Below, piece after piece: positions 37,215 through 45,524 of a stretch of 64,000 nucleotides of DNA. Under the pieces are notes generated by a model that had not been told where the DNA came from, did not search any database, and saw nothing but the letters and a program-made list of their open reading frames with translations. This stretch comes from Cytobacillus suaedae (GTDB lineage: Bacteria > Bacillota > Bacilli > Bacillales > Bacillaceae_L): positions 3,931,001 to 3,995,000 of the forward strand of contig CP063163.1 in assembly GCA_014960805.1 (NCBI GenBank). Reading direction: 5' to 3'. A program made the translations under genes and the position numbers. Numbering within the stretch: position 1 is the stretch's first letter; every line of letters begins with the position of its first letter.

Positions 37215-38591
37215 ATGGAAAACGAGGAATTGAAAAAAGTCGAATTAAGCAGAAAAATTAGTACAAGTGGTTTTTTACAATTCTTTATTCCTTCTATCAT
37301 TGGTATTATTCTGTTTGTTATCCCCTTTCCCTATGAGGATGGCATTACAATTCCTGTTGCAATTTTAGCCAAGCAGGTCCAATCTATCCTTTCAGAGTCA
37401 TTGCCTTATATTGCGACGGCTTTCGTTGCTCTTGCAGGTATATTCTCTCTCTTAACAACGTTGGTAAAACCAAAATTTATTTCGAATTCTATTTTCTTTA
37501 CTAAACTCTTTAAAGTATCACCCTTTTGGTTAATCGCAAGACTGATCGGAATGGTCTTTTCAATAATGGCCTTATTTCAAATCGGACCTGAATGGATCTG
37601 GTCAGACGTAACCGGAGGATTATTACTTTTCGAACTTATACCCGTTTTATTCTCCGTGTTTTTATTTGCAGGTTTACTTTTACCGTTATTACTCGATTTT
37701 GGCTTATTGGATTTATGTGGAGCAATGTTAAAAAAAATCATGCGTCCCCTATTTACGTTACCTGGTAGGTCTTCTATTGATTGTTTAGCATCCTGGTTAG
37801 GAGATGGAACAATAGGTGTCCTACTAACGACAAAGCAGTATGAGGAAGGATATTATACAAAGCGAGAGGCAGCTGTGATAGGAACAACTTTCTCGGTCGT
37901 ATCAATTACCTTTACAATTGTAATCATTGCCTATATGGAACTTGAGCATATGTTTGGTCCTTTTTATTTATCAATTGTGGTTGCAGGACTGGCAGCCGCA
38001 ATGATTTGCCCAAGAATTCCTCCTCTGTCAAGAAAACCTGATACGTATTATGAAGAGGCAGAAAAGAAACTTGATGAAACCATCCCTGAAGGCTTAACTC
38101 CTTTTAAATGGGGCCTGCTTAAAGCAATATATCATGCTGAAAGAAACAGTAACTATGGTGCTGTTGTAAAAGGTGGTATCGGCAATGTACTTGATATGTG
38201 GCTTGGGGTTATACCAATCGTTATGGCCATTGGTACAGTTGCTTTGGTTGTTGCTGAATTCACACCTGTCTTCACATTCTTAGGCGCACCCTTTGTACCG
38301 ATTTTAAACCTACTTCGGGTGCCAGAGGCAAGTGAAGCGGCACAAACTATGGTTATCGGATTTGCAGACATGTTTCTCCCTGCAATTATCGGAAGTAGCA
38401 TTGAAAGTGAACTAACTAGATTTGTGATCGGAGCCGTTTCCGTTACGCAATTGATATATATGTCAGAGGTAGGAGGACTGTTACTAGGGTCAAAATTACC
38501 TGTAACTTTCACAGATTTAGTCATTATCTTTCTACAGAGGACACTCATCACATTGCCGATTATCGTGTTTTTTGCACATTTGTTTTTTTAA
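37215..38591 (+). CDS. YjiH family Gate-domain membrane protein
   Basis: A 458-residue integral membrane protein with about ten hydrophobic segments and two nucleoside-recognition (Gate) domains, one at about 140-250 (with the conserved loop PGRSSIDCLASWLGDGT) and one in the C-terminal third (LRVPEASEAAQTMVIGFADMFLP). Related YjiH proteins are predicted transporters; the substrate is unknown. The frame opens at GTG 37206, but the ATG at 37215 has a GAGGTGA ribosome site six bases upstream and is preferred. Transcribed alone, divergent from the GGDEF-EAL gene. Confidence 0.85.
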   Translation: MENEELKKVELSRKISTSGFLQFFIPSIIGIILFVIPFPYEDGITIPVAILAKQVQSILSESLPYIATAFVALAGIFSLLTTLVKPKFISNSIFFTKLFKVSPFWLIARLIGMVFSIMALFQIGPEWIWSDVTGGLLLFELIPVLFSVFLFAGLLLPLLLDFGLLDLCGAMLKKIMRPLFTLPGRSSIDCLASWLGDGTIGVLLTTKQYEEGYYTKREAAVIGTTFSVVSITFTIVIIAYMELEHMFGPFYLSIVVAGLAAAMICPRIPPLSRKPDTYYEEAEKKLDETIPEGLTPFKWGLLKAIYHAERNSNYGAVVKGGIGNVLDMWLGVIPIVMAIGTVALVVAEFTPVFTFLGAPFVPILNLLRVPEASEAAQTMVIGFADMFLPAIIGSSIESELTRFVIGAVSVTQLIYMSEVGGLLLGSKLPVTFTDLVIIFLQRTLITLPIIVFFAHLFF

Positions 38592-38670
38592 GTTATTTTT
38601 AACAATTGACTATTATTTGTCCACCCTTCGAATAGAATAAAAATAAAAAAGAGAACGGAGTGGAGTTACG

Positions 38671-38988
38671 TTGAAAACCTCTAGAATTTTAAAATGGGTT
38701 ACAGGTGGTCTAGAAGCATTATTAGGAATCCCCATTATTGGTGGGTCAATCGTTATCGGCTTTCTCTGGACGCCATTAGTACTCATGCTTATTCTCCATA
38801 TTGTTGCCCTTGTCTTCTCAGTACGGGAGAATGAAAAACGACATGGTAATATTTTAGGCATCGTCACATCATGTCTTGCTTGGATTCCATTCTTAGGCAT
38901 GATTATGCACATCGTAACAGCTATTGTACTTATGATTGACGCCAGTAAAAGTGAGACAATGGTTACTATTGAAAAAGACCAGGATTAA
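38671..38988 (+). CDS. Small membrane protein, 105 residues
   Basis: A TTG-started protein with three hydrophobic segments (about residues 10-28, 30-48 and 60-92), short loops, and an acidic tail ending KDQD. The conserved-looking stretch SVRENEKRHGNILGIV separates the second and third helices. The arrangement resembles small DUF4064- or DUF4190-like membrane proteins of Firmicutes, but I am not certain. A GGAGTGGAG ribosome site precedes the TTG. No neighbour suggests a function. Confidence 0.7.
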   Translation: MKTSRILKWVTGGLEALLGIPIIGGSIVIGFLWTPLVLMLILHIVALVFSVRENEKRHGNILGIVTSCLAWIPFLGMIMHIVTAIVLMIDASKSETMVTIEKDQD

Positions 38989-39116
38989 GGTAAGCAAGAC
39001 CATTGTAGAGTCAGTGCCTCTTATAATGGTCCTTTTTAGAGCAACTACCTTCTTTAGGCATTTCTCCTAATTTACGTATAATTGTACTCCTGCCCACCCT
39101 AAAACAAGCTTTCCTC

Positions 39117-39125
39117 CATAGGGTA
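39117..39125 (+). promoter_or_regulatory. Possible sigma-K type -10 of the glycine-rich gene
   Basis: CATAGGGTA matches the sigma-K -10 pattern CATANNNTA and lies 44 bases upstream of the ATG. A convincing -35 AC at 15-17 bases is not seen, so this is weak evidence. Confidence 0.3.
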
Positions 39126-39168
39126 TAAGTGAACAAAGTAAACGAATACCTAAGTAGGAGGAAATGAT

Positions 39169-39522
39169 ATGTATAGAAATGCCCAGCCAAGCAATACAAG
39201 ATTTCTCGGAGGTGCAGGGTTCGGTCCATTAACAACTGGTCTAATTGGTGCTGGACTTGGTTATTTAGGCGGTGAACTCTTAGACGGACCTGATTATCCT
39301 GGTTATGGTTATCCTGGATATGGTGCAGGTTATGGACCTGGTTTCGGTGGATACGGACCCGGTGTAGGGGCTGGATTCGGTCCTGGTTTTAGTGGATATG
39401 GCCCAGGAGTTGGAGCTGGATATGGACCTGGTTTTGGCGGTTATGGACCAGGCTTTGGTGCTGGATTCGGACCTGGCTTTGGCGGTTATGGACCTGGAGT
39501 TGGATTTAGAAGAAGATTCTAA
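39169..39522 (+). CDS. Glycine/tyrosine-rich tandem-repeat protein, possible spore coat component
   Basis: A 117-residue protein in two parts. Residues 12-40 form a glycine-spaced hydrophobic segment (GGAGFGPLTTGLIGAGLGYLGG) that could insert in a membrane. Residues 52-111 are four copies of a 15-residue unit, GAGYGPGFGGYGPGV, with small changes F/Y, G/S and V/F; the end is FRRRF. Residues 41-51 are PDYPGYGYPGY. Such Gly-Tyr-Pro repeats occur in spore coat proteins, and the upstream CATAGGGTA fits sigma-K, so I suspect a coat or exosporium role. It has a GTAGGAGG ribosome site. Repeat number may vary between strains. Confidence 0.75.
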   Translation: MYRNAQPSNTRFLGGAGFGPLTTGLIGAGLGYLGGELLDGPDYPGYGYPGYGAGYGPGFGGYGPGVGAGFGPGFSGYGPGVGAGYGPGFGGYGPGFGAGFGPGFGGYGPGVGFRRRF

Positions 39523-39535
39523 TTTTATCATAGAA

Positions 39536-39568
39536 AAGGGATAGGAAAGAACACCTATCCCTTATTTG
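39536..39568 (+). terminator. Terminator of the glycine-rich gene
   Basis: Perfect stem AAGGGATAGG / CCTATCCCTT followed by ATTTG, starting 13 bases after the stop; probably also stops the convergent Q-rich gene. Confidence 0.78.
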
Positions 39569-39586
39569 TTTAGCTTAAAAATACAA

Positions 39587-39958
39587 CTATTGTTGAAATG
39601 GTGTTTGAAAATGAGTAGTTGATTGATACTGTTGATGCTGTGGTTGTTGCTGGTATTGTTGCCCTGAAGTTGTAAAGCCAGTAGGATTGCTTGTTAATTC
39701 ATTACTCATTTGATTACAAAGATTTACAACCTCTTGGCAACGTTGGATCGCTACATCATGTGAATGAAGGCTTTGTTGTATTAATTGTGCAGCTTGCTTT
39801 TCACGCTGTAGCATTTGCTCAAGCATTTGAATGTTTTGTTGCTCTTGTTGAAGCATCATACGATATTGCTGACTTCCTTGTTGTGTTTGTGTAATTAATT
39901 GCTGTGCAATTTGGCGAGCTTGATTTACCTGTTGAGTTCCGTGAAATGGTGTATGCAA
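39587..39958 (-). CDS. Glutamine-rich hypothetical protein, possible coat-associated
   Basis: A 123-residue hydrophilic protein, extremely rich in Gln. Residues 8-90 form a long heptad-like helix (MLQQEQQNIQMLEQMLQRE) with two cysteines in AIQRCQEVVNLCNQM; the C-terminal 30 residues are a low-complexity Q/T/H tail ending TPFQQ. It starts with TTG behind a GAGGGGGAA ribosome site. Convergent with the glycine-rich repeat gene. Low-complexity Q-rich and G-rich neighbours are typical of spore surface genes, but I see no decisive motif. Confidence 0.7.
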   Translation of the reverse strand: MHTPFHGTQQVNQARQIAQQLITQTQQGSQQYRMMLQQEQQNIQMLEQMLQREKQAAQLIQQSLHSHDVAIQRCQEVVNLCNQMSNELTSNPTGFTTSGQQYQQQPQHQQYQSTTHFQTPFQQ

Positions 39959-40056
39959 AAGAATTCCCCCTCAAAAATGTTGTGGTATCAAGTACCTCTC
40001 CTAGTTTGCTCTGAGTATTTTAAAACAATCACAGGAAAGATGGCCCTATAAAGGTG

Positions 40057-40087
40057 AAAAAAATCCAACAGAAACTGTTGGATTTTT
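40057..40087. terminator. Terminator of minJ
   Basis: Perfect stem AAATCCAACAG / CTGTTGGATTT with a three-base loop and T runs on both strands. Confidence 0.85.
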
Positions 40088-40125
40088 GTGCATAAGTGTT
40101 TTTTTTGAAGGTAAACTATTATTCG

Positions 40126-41319
40126 TTAAACCGCTTTATTTTCCCACTTTTTCTGATCATGAACAAACAGTATTCCTAATTCATGGTGTTCACCGTCATA
40201 AAGCGCTCGTTGTACAAAACGTACTTCACCATTCGTATCGACAATTTCCAATTTACAATATGCCCTATTTTTTTGAAGAGCTTCATAAAATCCACCTTCA
40301 GATTTTACCGGGATGCTATTTACTTTTGTAACAATCTCACCAACCTGCAAGCCCATTTTTTCTGCAGGAGTTTTTGGAATGATGCCGAGTATCATCAAAC
40401 CGTGATCCTTTCTTGAAAAAAAGAACGGCATTGAATCGTCTGTTAATCGATGATGTATGGATATAAGTTCCCGACCAATAAGTGCTAAGGAAGCAGCTAC
40501 AATGGCTAATATCGGATACCATATGCTCCCTACTGCCAATGCAGCAATCACTAACCCATGAGCAATAATGCGTTTCCCAATAAACCGAATGCCATCTGAG
40601 GGAAGCGTGCCCAGTGTTTTATTTTGAAATCCTATCGCAAAAGGAACGAGTGTAAGTGCGTATTGACCATCATTCACTGAAAAAAGTGGCCACCATTGAA
40701 ATTGTGTTTGAAGTACCTCGCCAGGAAGTACCAGGAATACAGGAACCATCCACAAACGTCTTGTAAGGTGAGAGCCTACTGGTAAGCCACGCTTACTTTG
40801 TTCAATATGAGGAGATGTCCCCTTGCTACCATTCTTTAATACGAGTAGCCCCTCTGAAATCACTAGTAGTGCTAATAACACAACAACAGCTGTTAAAGAC
40901 GTATTTTTAAGATCTTCTATTAATCCTTGTAAAAAGCTAGACTCACTACTAAGAGTTGATAGAAAGATGATGCCAAACATCGAAAAGCCAATAATATAGG
41001 ATGGTGATAACCATCGAAGACTGAAGGTTAAGCTCAATATTATAGTAATAACCCCAATTAAAGCAATTGTCCCAAATGGAATAACTACTCCTGAACTAAT
41101 GGTTATAATAGATAGGACTAAACCTAAAATAACCCCCATTGGTAAAAGCGAACGTAATTCATAGAACCCATCATGCAGCCTCGTATGAAAAACTTTCCTC
41201 TCCCGCTTTACCCTTAAATAACCAAGGAAGACCGCCATACCAAAGAGCCCATAAAAAAGTGGGTGAAGAAAAAGCCGACCGATTCCTTTTAAAAATTCAA
41301 CTAACCACAACTCTATCAA
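40126..41319 (-). CDS. minJ: Cell-division topological protein with C-terminal PDZ
   Basis: A 397-residue membrane protein with about seven to eight membrane spans (residues 10-30 to about 290) and a cytoplasmic PDZ domain at about 305-385 (GLMILGIIPKTPAEKMGLQVGEIVTKVNSIPV, with the peptide-binding LGII loop). In B. subtilis MinJ bridges DivIVA and MinD to keep division at midcell and affects swarming. Size, topology and position next to ctpB-ftsX-ftsE match. An IS3 element and a 21-bp tandem array lie in its upstream region, which may have altered its promoter. Confidence 0.88.
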   Translation of the reverse strand: MIELWLVEFLKGIGRLFLHPLFYGLFGMAVFLGYLRVKRERKVFHTRLHDGFYELRSLLPMGVILGLVLSIITISSGVVIPFGTIALIGVITIILSLTFSLRWLSPSYIIGFSMFGIIFLSTLSSESSFLQGLIEDLKNTSLTAVVVLLALLVISEGLLVLKNGSKGTSPHIEQSKRGLPVGSHLTRRLWMVPVFLVLPGEVLQTQFQWWPLFSVNDGQYALTLVPFAIGFQNKTLGTLPSDGIRFIGKRIIAHGLVIAALAVGSIWYPILAIVAASLALIGRELISIHHRLTDDSMPFFFSRKDHGLMILGIIPKTPAEKMGLQVGEIVTKVNSIPVKSEGGFYEALQKNRAYCKLEIVDTNGEVRFVQRALYDGEHHELGILFVHDQKKWENKAV

Positions 41320-41491
41320 TGCTTATCACCGCCCTTTATCCATTCTTCACTACGAATCTAGTAAACTTATCCTTTATTTTACCAAAACCTCTTACGAAAG
41401 CATACGGATTTTATTGGAAAATTTAGAATGGGGGTTGTTTGTGTTTGAGATGGAACAGAAAACATGTCATTTTCAAGCAAATTTGCTATAA

Positions 41492-41580
41492 GACCGGATT
41501 TTGTGTTCCTTCGACCGAATTCACTCCTTTCTTGACCGAATCGGGTTGAGATTAGACCGAATTCAATGGCTCTTTGACCG
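41492..41580 (+). repeat. Five-copy 21-bp tandem repeat
   Basis: GACCG recurs at 41492, 41513, 41534, 41555 and 41576, exactly 21 bases apart. A typical unit starts GACCGAATTCACTCCTTTC; the first seven to nine bases are conserved and the rest is degenerate. One frame is open through the array without a start codon (TAA at 41489-41491 precedes it). The core CCGAAT is also found in the 52-bp array at 53.6 kb. It lies upstream of minJ, ending 12 bases before the IS. Confidence 0.75.
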
Positions 41581-41665
41581 AAAATAAAGTTAGTCTAAAA
41601 AGTGGATACGTCAAAATGAGATTTATAATATATAATACAATCATCATTTATAAGGACGTGTTCAA

Positions 41666-41959
41666 ATGGGAAAACATTTTACCCCAGAGTATAAAGAGTA
41701 TGTTTCAAAATTAATTGTAGAAGAAGGTAGAAAAGCTACCCAAGTTGCATATGAACTCGAGATCTCTCCGAAATCAATTAGTCGATGGGTTGCAGCTTAC
41801 AGGAATAAATTGAATGCTGCGCAGACTGGAGTAACCTATATAACTCCTACGGAGTTAGAAAAATTAAAAAAGCAACATGATAAAGAAATGCAACAGTTGA
41901 GAGAAGAAAATGAAATCTTAAAAAAGGCCATGCACATCTTCGCGAAAAACCAAGCGTAA
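41666..41959 (+). CDS. IS3-family transposase OrfA
   Basis: A 97-residue DNA-binding subunit with a helix-turn-helix (VEEGRKATQVAYELEISPKSISRWVAAYR, about residues 13-43) and a C-terminal leucine-zipper-like helix (LEKLKKQHDKEMQQL, then LREENEILKKAM) that lets OrfA and OrfAB multimerise. The slippery heptamer A AAA AAG (41920-41926) lies near its end; ribosomes that slip by -1 continue into orfB. Without slipping, translation stops at 41959. The start ATG follows a TAAGGACG ribosome site. Confidence 0.93.
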   Translation: MGKHFTPEYKEYVSKLIVEEGRKATQVAYELEISPKSISRWVAAYRNKLNAAQTGVTYITPTELEKLKKQHDKEMQQLREENEILKKAMHIFAKNQA

Positions 41960-42846
41960 TTTATGCGTTCATTCAGGCTCATACTGATGAAAACTCTATA
42001 GTGAAGATGTGCAGAGCACTAGAAGTTTCTACAAGTGGCTATTATAAGTGGTTGAATAATCAGAACGAGCCCCAATCTGAGAAAAACGCATACCGATTGG
42101 AAATTCAGCAAAAAATTTGTAAGTCATTTCATGAAAGTTTTGGGACTTATGGGAGTCCTAGAGTACACGCTGATTTGATTGAATGGGGCTATACTATCTC
42201 ACAAAAGACAGTAGCACGCTTGATGAAAGAGATGGGTTTAACAGCTACACCAAAAGATAAGTACGTGGTTACTACAGATTCAATTCATGATTTATATATT
42301 TACCCTAATCTAGTAAATCGCCAATTTAATGTAGAACAACCTAATCAGGTGTGGGTATCTGACATTACATATATTTGGACGATTGAAGGCTGGGTTTTTT
42401 TATCATCCATTATGGACTTATTTTCAAGGAAAATTGTAGGATGGAGTCTGGCTTCTCATATGAAAACTGAATTATCTCTACAAGCATTAAATATGGCGAT
42501 TACAACAAGGCAGCCTGCCGAAGGGCTTATTCATCATTCAGATAGAGGTTCTCAATATTGTTCTAAGGGTTATATCGAAAGGTTAGAACAGAAAGATATT
42601 CAAATTAGTATGAGCAAGAAGGGCGATCCATACGATAACGCTTGTATTGAGTCCTTTCATGCCACAATTAAGAAAGATTTGATTTATCGCAGACGTTTTA
42701 CCACAAGAGCTGAAGCTATTAAAGCTATTAATTATTATATATCTAGTTTTTATAATGAAAAGAGAAAACACTCAACTTTGGGTAACTGTTCTCCTAATCA
42801 ATATGAGAGAAAAAACCAAGAAATGGATTGGGAAATAGTATCATAA
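41914..42846 (+). CDS. IS3-family transposase OrfB (catalytic part, expressed by frameshift)
   Basis: DDE integrase-fold domain. The frame is open from 41914; independent initiation at GTG 42001 would give 281 residues, but the conserved stretch REKPSVIYAFIQAHTDENS upstream shows the natural product is the OrfAB fusion. HTH_21 region near KICKSFHESFGTYGSPRV, then the catalytic triad: D in WVSDITYIWT, D in HHSDRGSQYC, and E in DNACIESFHATIKKD with the K/R seven residues later. C-terminal NEKRKHSTLGNCSPNQYE is typical. Intact. Confidence 0.92.
   Translation, partial: NLKKGHAHLREKPSVIYAFIQAHTDENSIVKMCRALEVSTSGYYKWLNNQNEPQSEKNAYRLEIQQKICKSFHESFGTYGSPRVHADLIEWGYTISQKTVARLMKEMGLTATPKDKYVVTTDSIHDLYIYPNLVNRQFNVEQPNQVWVSDITYIWTIEGWVFLSSIMDLFSRKIVGWSLASHMKTELSLQALNMAITTRQPAEGLIHHSDRGSQYCSKGYIERLEQKDIQISMSKKGDPYDNACIESFHATIKKDLIYRRRFTTRAEAIKAINYYISSFYNEKRKHSTLGNCSPNQYERKNQEMDWEIVS
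41920..41926 (+). other. Programmed -1 frameshift site of the IS3 element
   Basis: AAAAAAG read in the OrfA frame as TTA AAA AAG is the canonical -1 slippery heptamer. After slipping, the frame reads KKGHAHLREKPSVIYAF and runs without a stop into the OrfB catalytic domain. This is the standard expression mode of IS3-family OrfAB. Confidence 0.9.
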
Positions 42847-42857
42847 AGAACCCATTT

Positions 42858-42905
42858 GGTGTTAAAAGTAATCAATCATGGTTTTGATTGATTACTTCTA
42901 ACACC
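42858..42905. terminator. Long hairpin after IS orfB
   Basis: Arms GGTGTTAAAAGTAATCAATC (42858-42877) and GATTGATTACTTCTAACACC (42886-42905) pair over 20 bp with one mismatch, loop ATGGTTTT. No T tract; may terminate or protect against read-through from host promoters. Confidence 0.75.
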
Positions 42906-43018
42906 TTACCAAACGAAGTGCGGTAGTGGTTTGATTTATAAATGTCTCTATTTTTAGTATCCACTTTCTTGACAGAAGACCAAAAAACTTCATTTCTCAT
43001 CATAATATACGAGTACCT

Positions 43019-43046
43019 AAAAAATCCCCTCCAGAACCTGGAGGGG
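43019..43046 (-). terminator. Terminator of ctpB
   Basis: Minus-strand CCCCTCCAGG / CTGGAGGGG followed by ATTTTTT, 10 bases after the ctpB stop. Confidence 0.9.
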
Positions 43047-43056
43047 AACATCTCAT

Positions 43057-44523
43057 TTATTGAAACAACACTTTCATTGCTGTTTGTAACTGAATATCAT
43101 TCGCTTCTTCACGTACTTTTTCAAGTAGTTGTGTTTGAATGAGTTCTGCAGTTGCTTTATCTATTTTACCTGTTGGCGTTACGCTATTAGTTTGTTGGAA
43201 CGCTTTAACAGCTGTTTCTGTTTCTTTGCTATAGTAGCCATCGACACGGCCTGTTTCAAATCCAAGACCTTTTAGCATAAGCTGAGCGTTTTTCACTTGC
43301 TCATTATTCATATCAAGTACTAAATCATTTTCTAACTGGATTGGATTACTGTAGAAGTAGTCAGGTTGTTTTACATCAATCGTTGGCTCTACTCCTGTTT
43401 TATGAATCCAGTTGCCATCTGGTGTTAGCCACTTAAACATCGTTAGTTTAATATTGCTTCCATCCCCCATTGGAACAGCTTGCTGAACGGTACCTTTACC
43501 AAATGAAGGTTCACCGACAATATTATAGCCTCCTGCTTCTTTTAAGGCACCTGCTAAAATCTCAGAAGCTGAAGCACTACCACGGTCAATCAATACATTT
43601 ATTGGATAACCCTTCTTCTCTTTTAATGTAGAGAAAAAGCGTTGTTTATTACCCGTACGATCTTCAATTTGTACATACGGTTTTTCTTCTGTAATTAAGT
43701 GCTTAAGGATTTCCTCAACGCTCTCTAGGTAACCACCAGGGTTTCCACGAACATCAATGACTAGACCATCAATTTTTTGTTTTTCTAGCTCATCTAGGCT
43801 AATAACAAAATCCTTCGCAGTATCTTCTGCAAATGAGGTAATTTCAATATAACCAACTTTTTTACCATTGCTCTCTTTTACTGAGCTATAGACGGTTTCA
43901 ATTGGAATTTCATCTCGTGTAACATCGATTTTTAAAATTTCAGTAACACCAGGACGTACAACATCTAGTTTAACAACCGTGCCTTTTTCACCACGGATTT
44001 TCAAAACGGCTTCGTATAAATCTAAGCCCTCAACATTCTCACCGTCTACTGCAAGAATCTGATCATTTGGCTTTAAACCAGCTTTTTCAGCTGGAGAATC
44101 TTTAAATGGAGCAACAATTGTTACTTTTCCATCAATCATACTCACTTCTGCACCGATTCCTTCAAATGAAGAATCAAGTGACTGATTAAATTGTTCAGCT
44201 GTCTCTTTATCCATATATACAGAATAAGGATCCTCTAAAGTGTTAACCATCCCTTGAATGGCACCTTCAACTAACTCATTTTCATCCATTTCTTCAACAT
44301 ATCTTGACTTGATTAAGTCATATGCTTGCCCAATCTTCTTTAATTGCTCCTGTGCATCTTCGCTCGGTTCAGGCTGTGCAGCTTGATTTTCCGAGGCTGT
44401 ATCATTTTCCGCTACTAGTTGTGTACCGTCTAGTACCTCAGTAGCGACATACGTTCCCCCTGCACCAATTAGCATTGATAGTGCCATGTACATTGCAAGA
44501 ATTTTACGACTCAAACGACTCAT
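43057..44523 (-). CDS. ctpB: Carboxy-terminal processing serine protease
   Basis: An exported S41 protease of 488 residues: N-terminal membrane anchor/signal (residues 7-28), a helical cap, PDZ domain (about 115-190, FEGIGAEVSMIDGKVTIV), catalytic core with Ser in DRGSASASEILAGALKE and Lys in PSFGKGTVQQAV forming the Ser-Lys dyad, and a C-terminal peptidoglycan-binding domain (about 400-465, NAQLMLKGLGFETGRVDGYYS). In B. subtilis CtpB cleaves SpoIVFA to trigger sigma-K activation during sporulation; its paralogue CtpA has unclear roles. Context beside minJ and ftsXE matches ctpB. Confidence 0.92.
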   Translation of the reverse strand: MSRLSRKILAMYMALSMLIGAGGTYVATEVLDGTQLVAENDTASENQAAQPEPSEDAQEQLKKIGQAYDLIKSRYVEEMDENELVEGAIQGMVNTLEDPYSVYMDKETAEQFNQSLDSSFEGIGAEVSMIDGKVTIVAPFKDSPAEKAGLKPNDQILAVDGENVEGLDLYEAVLKIRGEKGTVVKLDVVRPGVTEILKIDVTRDEIPIETVYSSVKESNGKKVGYIEITSFAEDTAKDFVISLDELEKQKIDGLVIDVRGNPGGYLESVEEILKHLITEEKPYVQIEDRTGNKQRFFSTLKEKKGYPINVLIDRGSASASEILAGALKEAGGYNIVGEPSFGKGTVQQAVPMGDGSNIKLTMFKWLTPDGNWIHKTGVEPTIDVKQPDYFYSNPIQLENDLVLDMNNEQVKNAQLMLKGLGFETGRVDGYYSKETETAVKAFQQTNSVTPTGKIDKATAELIQTQLLEKVREEANDIQLQTAMKVLFQ

Positions 44524-44999
44524 CCTCCTATCCCTTTACCAATCGCTGTTTTTTTAAAAAGTAAAAATGCCTTAGGTAGCTATTTCTTGAAACAGCCTTC
44601 TAAATAGAACAAGTGCAATATCATTAGTGTATGATTATGGAAATTTCTTATTCTATTCTTTTTTTCTTCCATTACACTTGCAGGAAAAGGCACCACACAT
44701 GCATTGTGCGATGCCTTTGGTTAACTATATGAAAAGCTTGTTCATTTTATGAATTTTTAAATAATGTGGACTACTATTAATTATAGGTTAATTTTAAATG
44801 ATGTAAAGTAAAACATTTTCTGAAGATTGAAGTAAATCTCAAATGTGTATAGAAAATGAGAAATAATTGTTCGACGTATAAATGGCCCAAAAGGTTCATA
44901 TACATTGATATACCTGTTGCACTACAGCATGACACTTCATCATACGTACACGATTAGGTAAAAAGGTACGCGTGGTATCACATATTTAAGGAGGTCCTT
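44524..44999. other. Intergenic stretch with one hairpin
   Basis: No gene seen between ctpB and the plus-strand small gene. A hairpin at 44696-44718 (AAAGGCA / TGCCTTT with inner pairing across GCATTG) is terminator-like but has no clear upstream gene. The ribosome site AAGGAGGTCC directly precedes 45000. Nothing else recognised; a T-box was considered and not supported. Confidence 0.4.
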
Positions 45000-45425
45000 A
45001 TGAGTAAACAACAAAAGTATTCCATACAGTATCCTAGCAAGGTTGTAAGCATGCAATCACAGGATCGAGTCCGTTTTTTAGAAAGAAATTACCAACTTAC
45101 AGATTTACGACATTCTACTCACTGGAATATCAAGGTGGCTGCACCTCAAAAAGCAGATGGCTTTAAAGTATTCGTCTTCGCATCAAGCATGGAAGGTTAT
45201 ACACAAGGATATGACCTACCTATCTTTGAAACGGTCAAAACATATCCACTTGATGACGCGATGAAATTAGTAGATTTCTATACAGATCTTGCAAAAGAGG
45301 ATAAAATGTACGATGAGCCAACACTTAAGCAAAATAAGTTACTAATCAATTCACTGAGACGTAAGCGAATCTTACTTCTGCGTGTCCCTAAAAAACGCTT
45401 AAAAACTCAAACAACTGAAGAATAA
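45000..45425 (+). CDS. Hypothetical protein, 141 residues
   Basis: A basic cytoplasmic protein preceded by an excellent AAGGAGGTCC ribosome site and followed by a strong terminator, so expression is likely. No signal peptide or membrane segment. It has a central hydrophobic patch GFKVFVFASSMEGY and a very basic C-terminus (SLRRKRILLLRVPKKRLK) that could bind nucleic acid or membranes. I do not recognise a family. It stands alone with a long 5' untranslated region. Confidence 0.75.
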   Translation: MSKQQKYSIQYPSKVVSMQSQDRVRFLERNYQLTDLRHSTHWNIKVAAPQKADGFKVFVFASSMEGYTQGYDLPIFETVKTYPLDDAMKLVDFYTDLAKEDKMYDEPTLKQNKLLINSLRRKRILLLRVPKKRLKTQTTEE

Positions 45426-45432
45426 CTACTGC

Positions 45433-45466
45433 AATCCACACCGATAAAATTCAGGTGTGGATTTTT
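45433..45466 (+). terminator. Terminator of the 141-residue gene
   Basis: Stem AATCCACACC / GGTGTGGATT followed by TTT, starting 8 bases after the stop. Confidence 0.88.
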
Positions 45467-45524
45467 AGATTTTTATATATAATCAAACATAATGACAGAA
45501 TCTAATTATTGAGGAGAACGAGTG

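Larger units (their letters stand above)
41593..42974 (+). mobile_element. IS3-family insertion sequence
   Basis: About 1.38 kb with imperfect terminal inverted repeats: left GTCTAAAAAGTGGATAC (41593-41609) and right, on the other strand, GTCAAGAAAGTGGATAC (42957-42973). It encodes overlapping OrfA and OrfB joined by -1 frameshifting. No target duplication is evident at the assigned ends. It sits between minJ and ctpB, beside the 21-bp array, and a strong hairpin at 42858-42905 follows orfB. All catalytic residues are present, so the element may be active. Confidence 0.92.

Noticed and set aside
41593-42974. Target-site duplication of the IS3 element
   Set aside because: Flanking triplets (GTT on the left, GAA on the right) do not match, and the left end differs from the right in its terminal base, so exact ends or duplication cannot be asserted.
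44940-44999. T-box-like GTACGCGTGGTATCACAT before the 141-residue gene
   Set aside because: The invariant T-box GGGTGGNACCGCG core is not matched, there is no specifier stem or terminator, and the gene is not an amino-acid gene.
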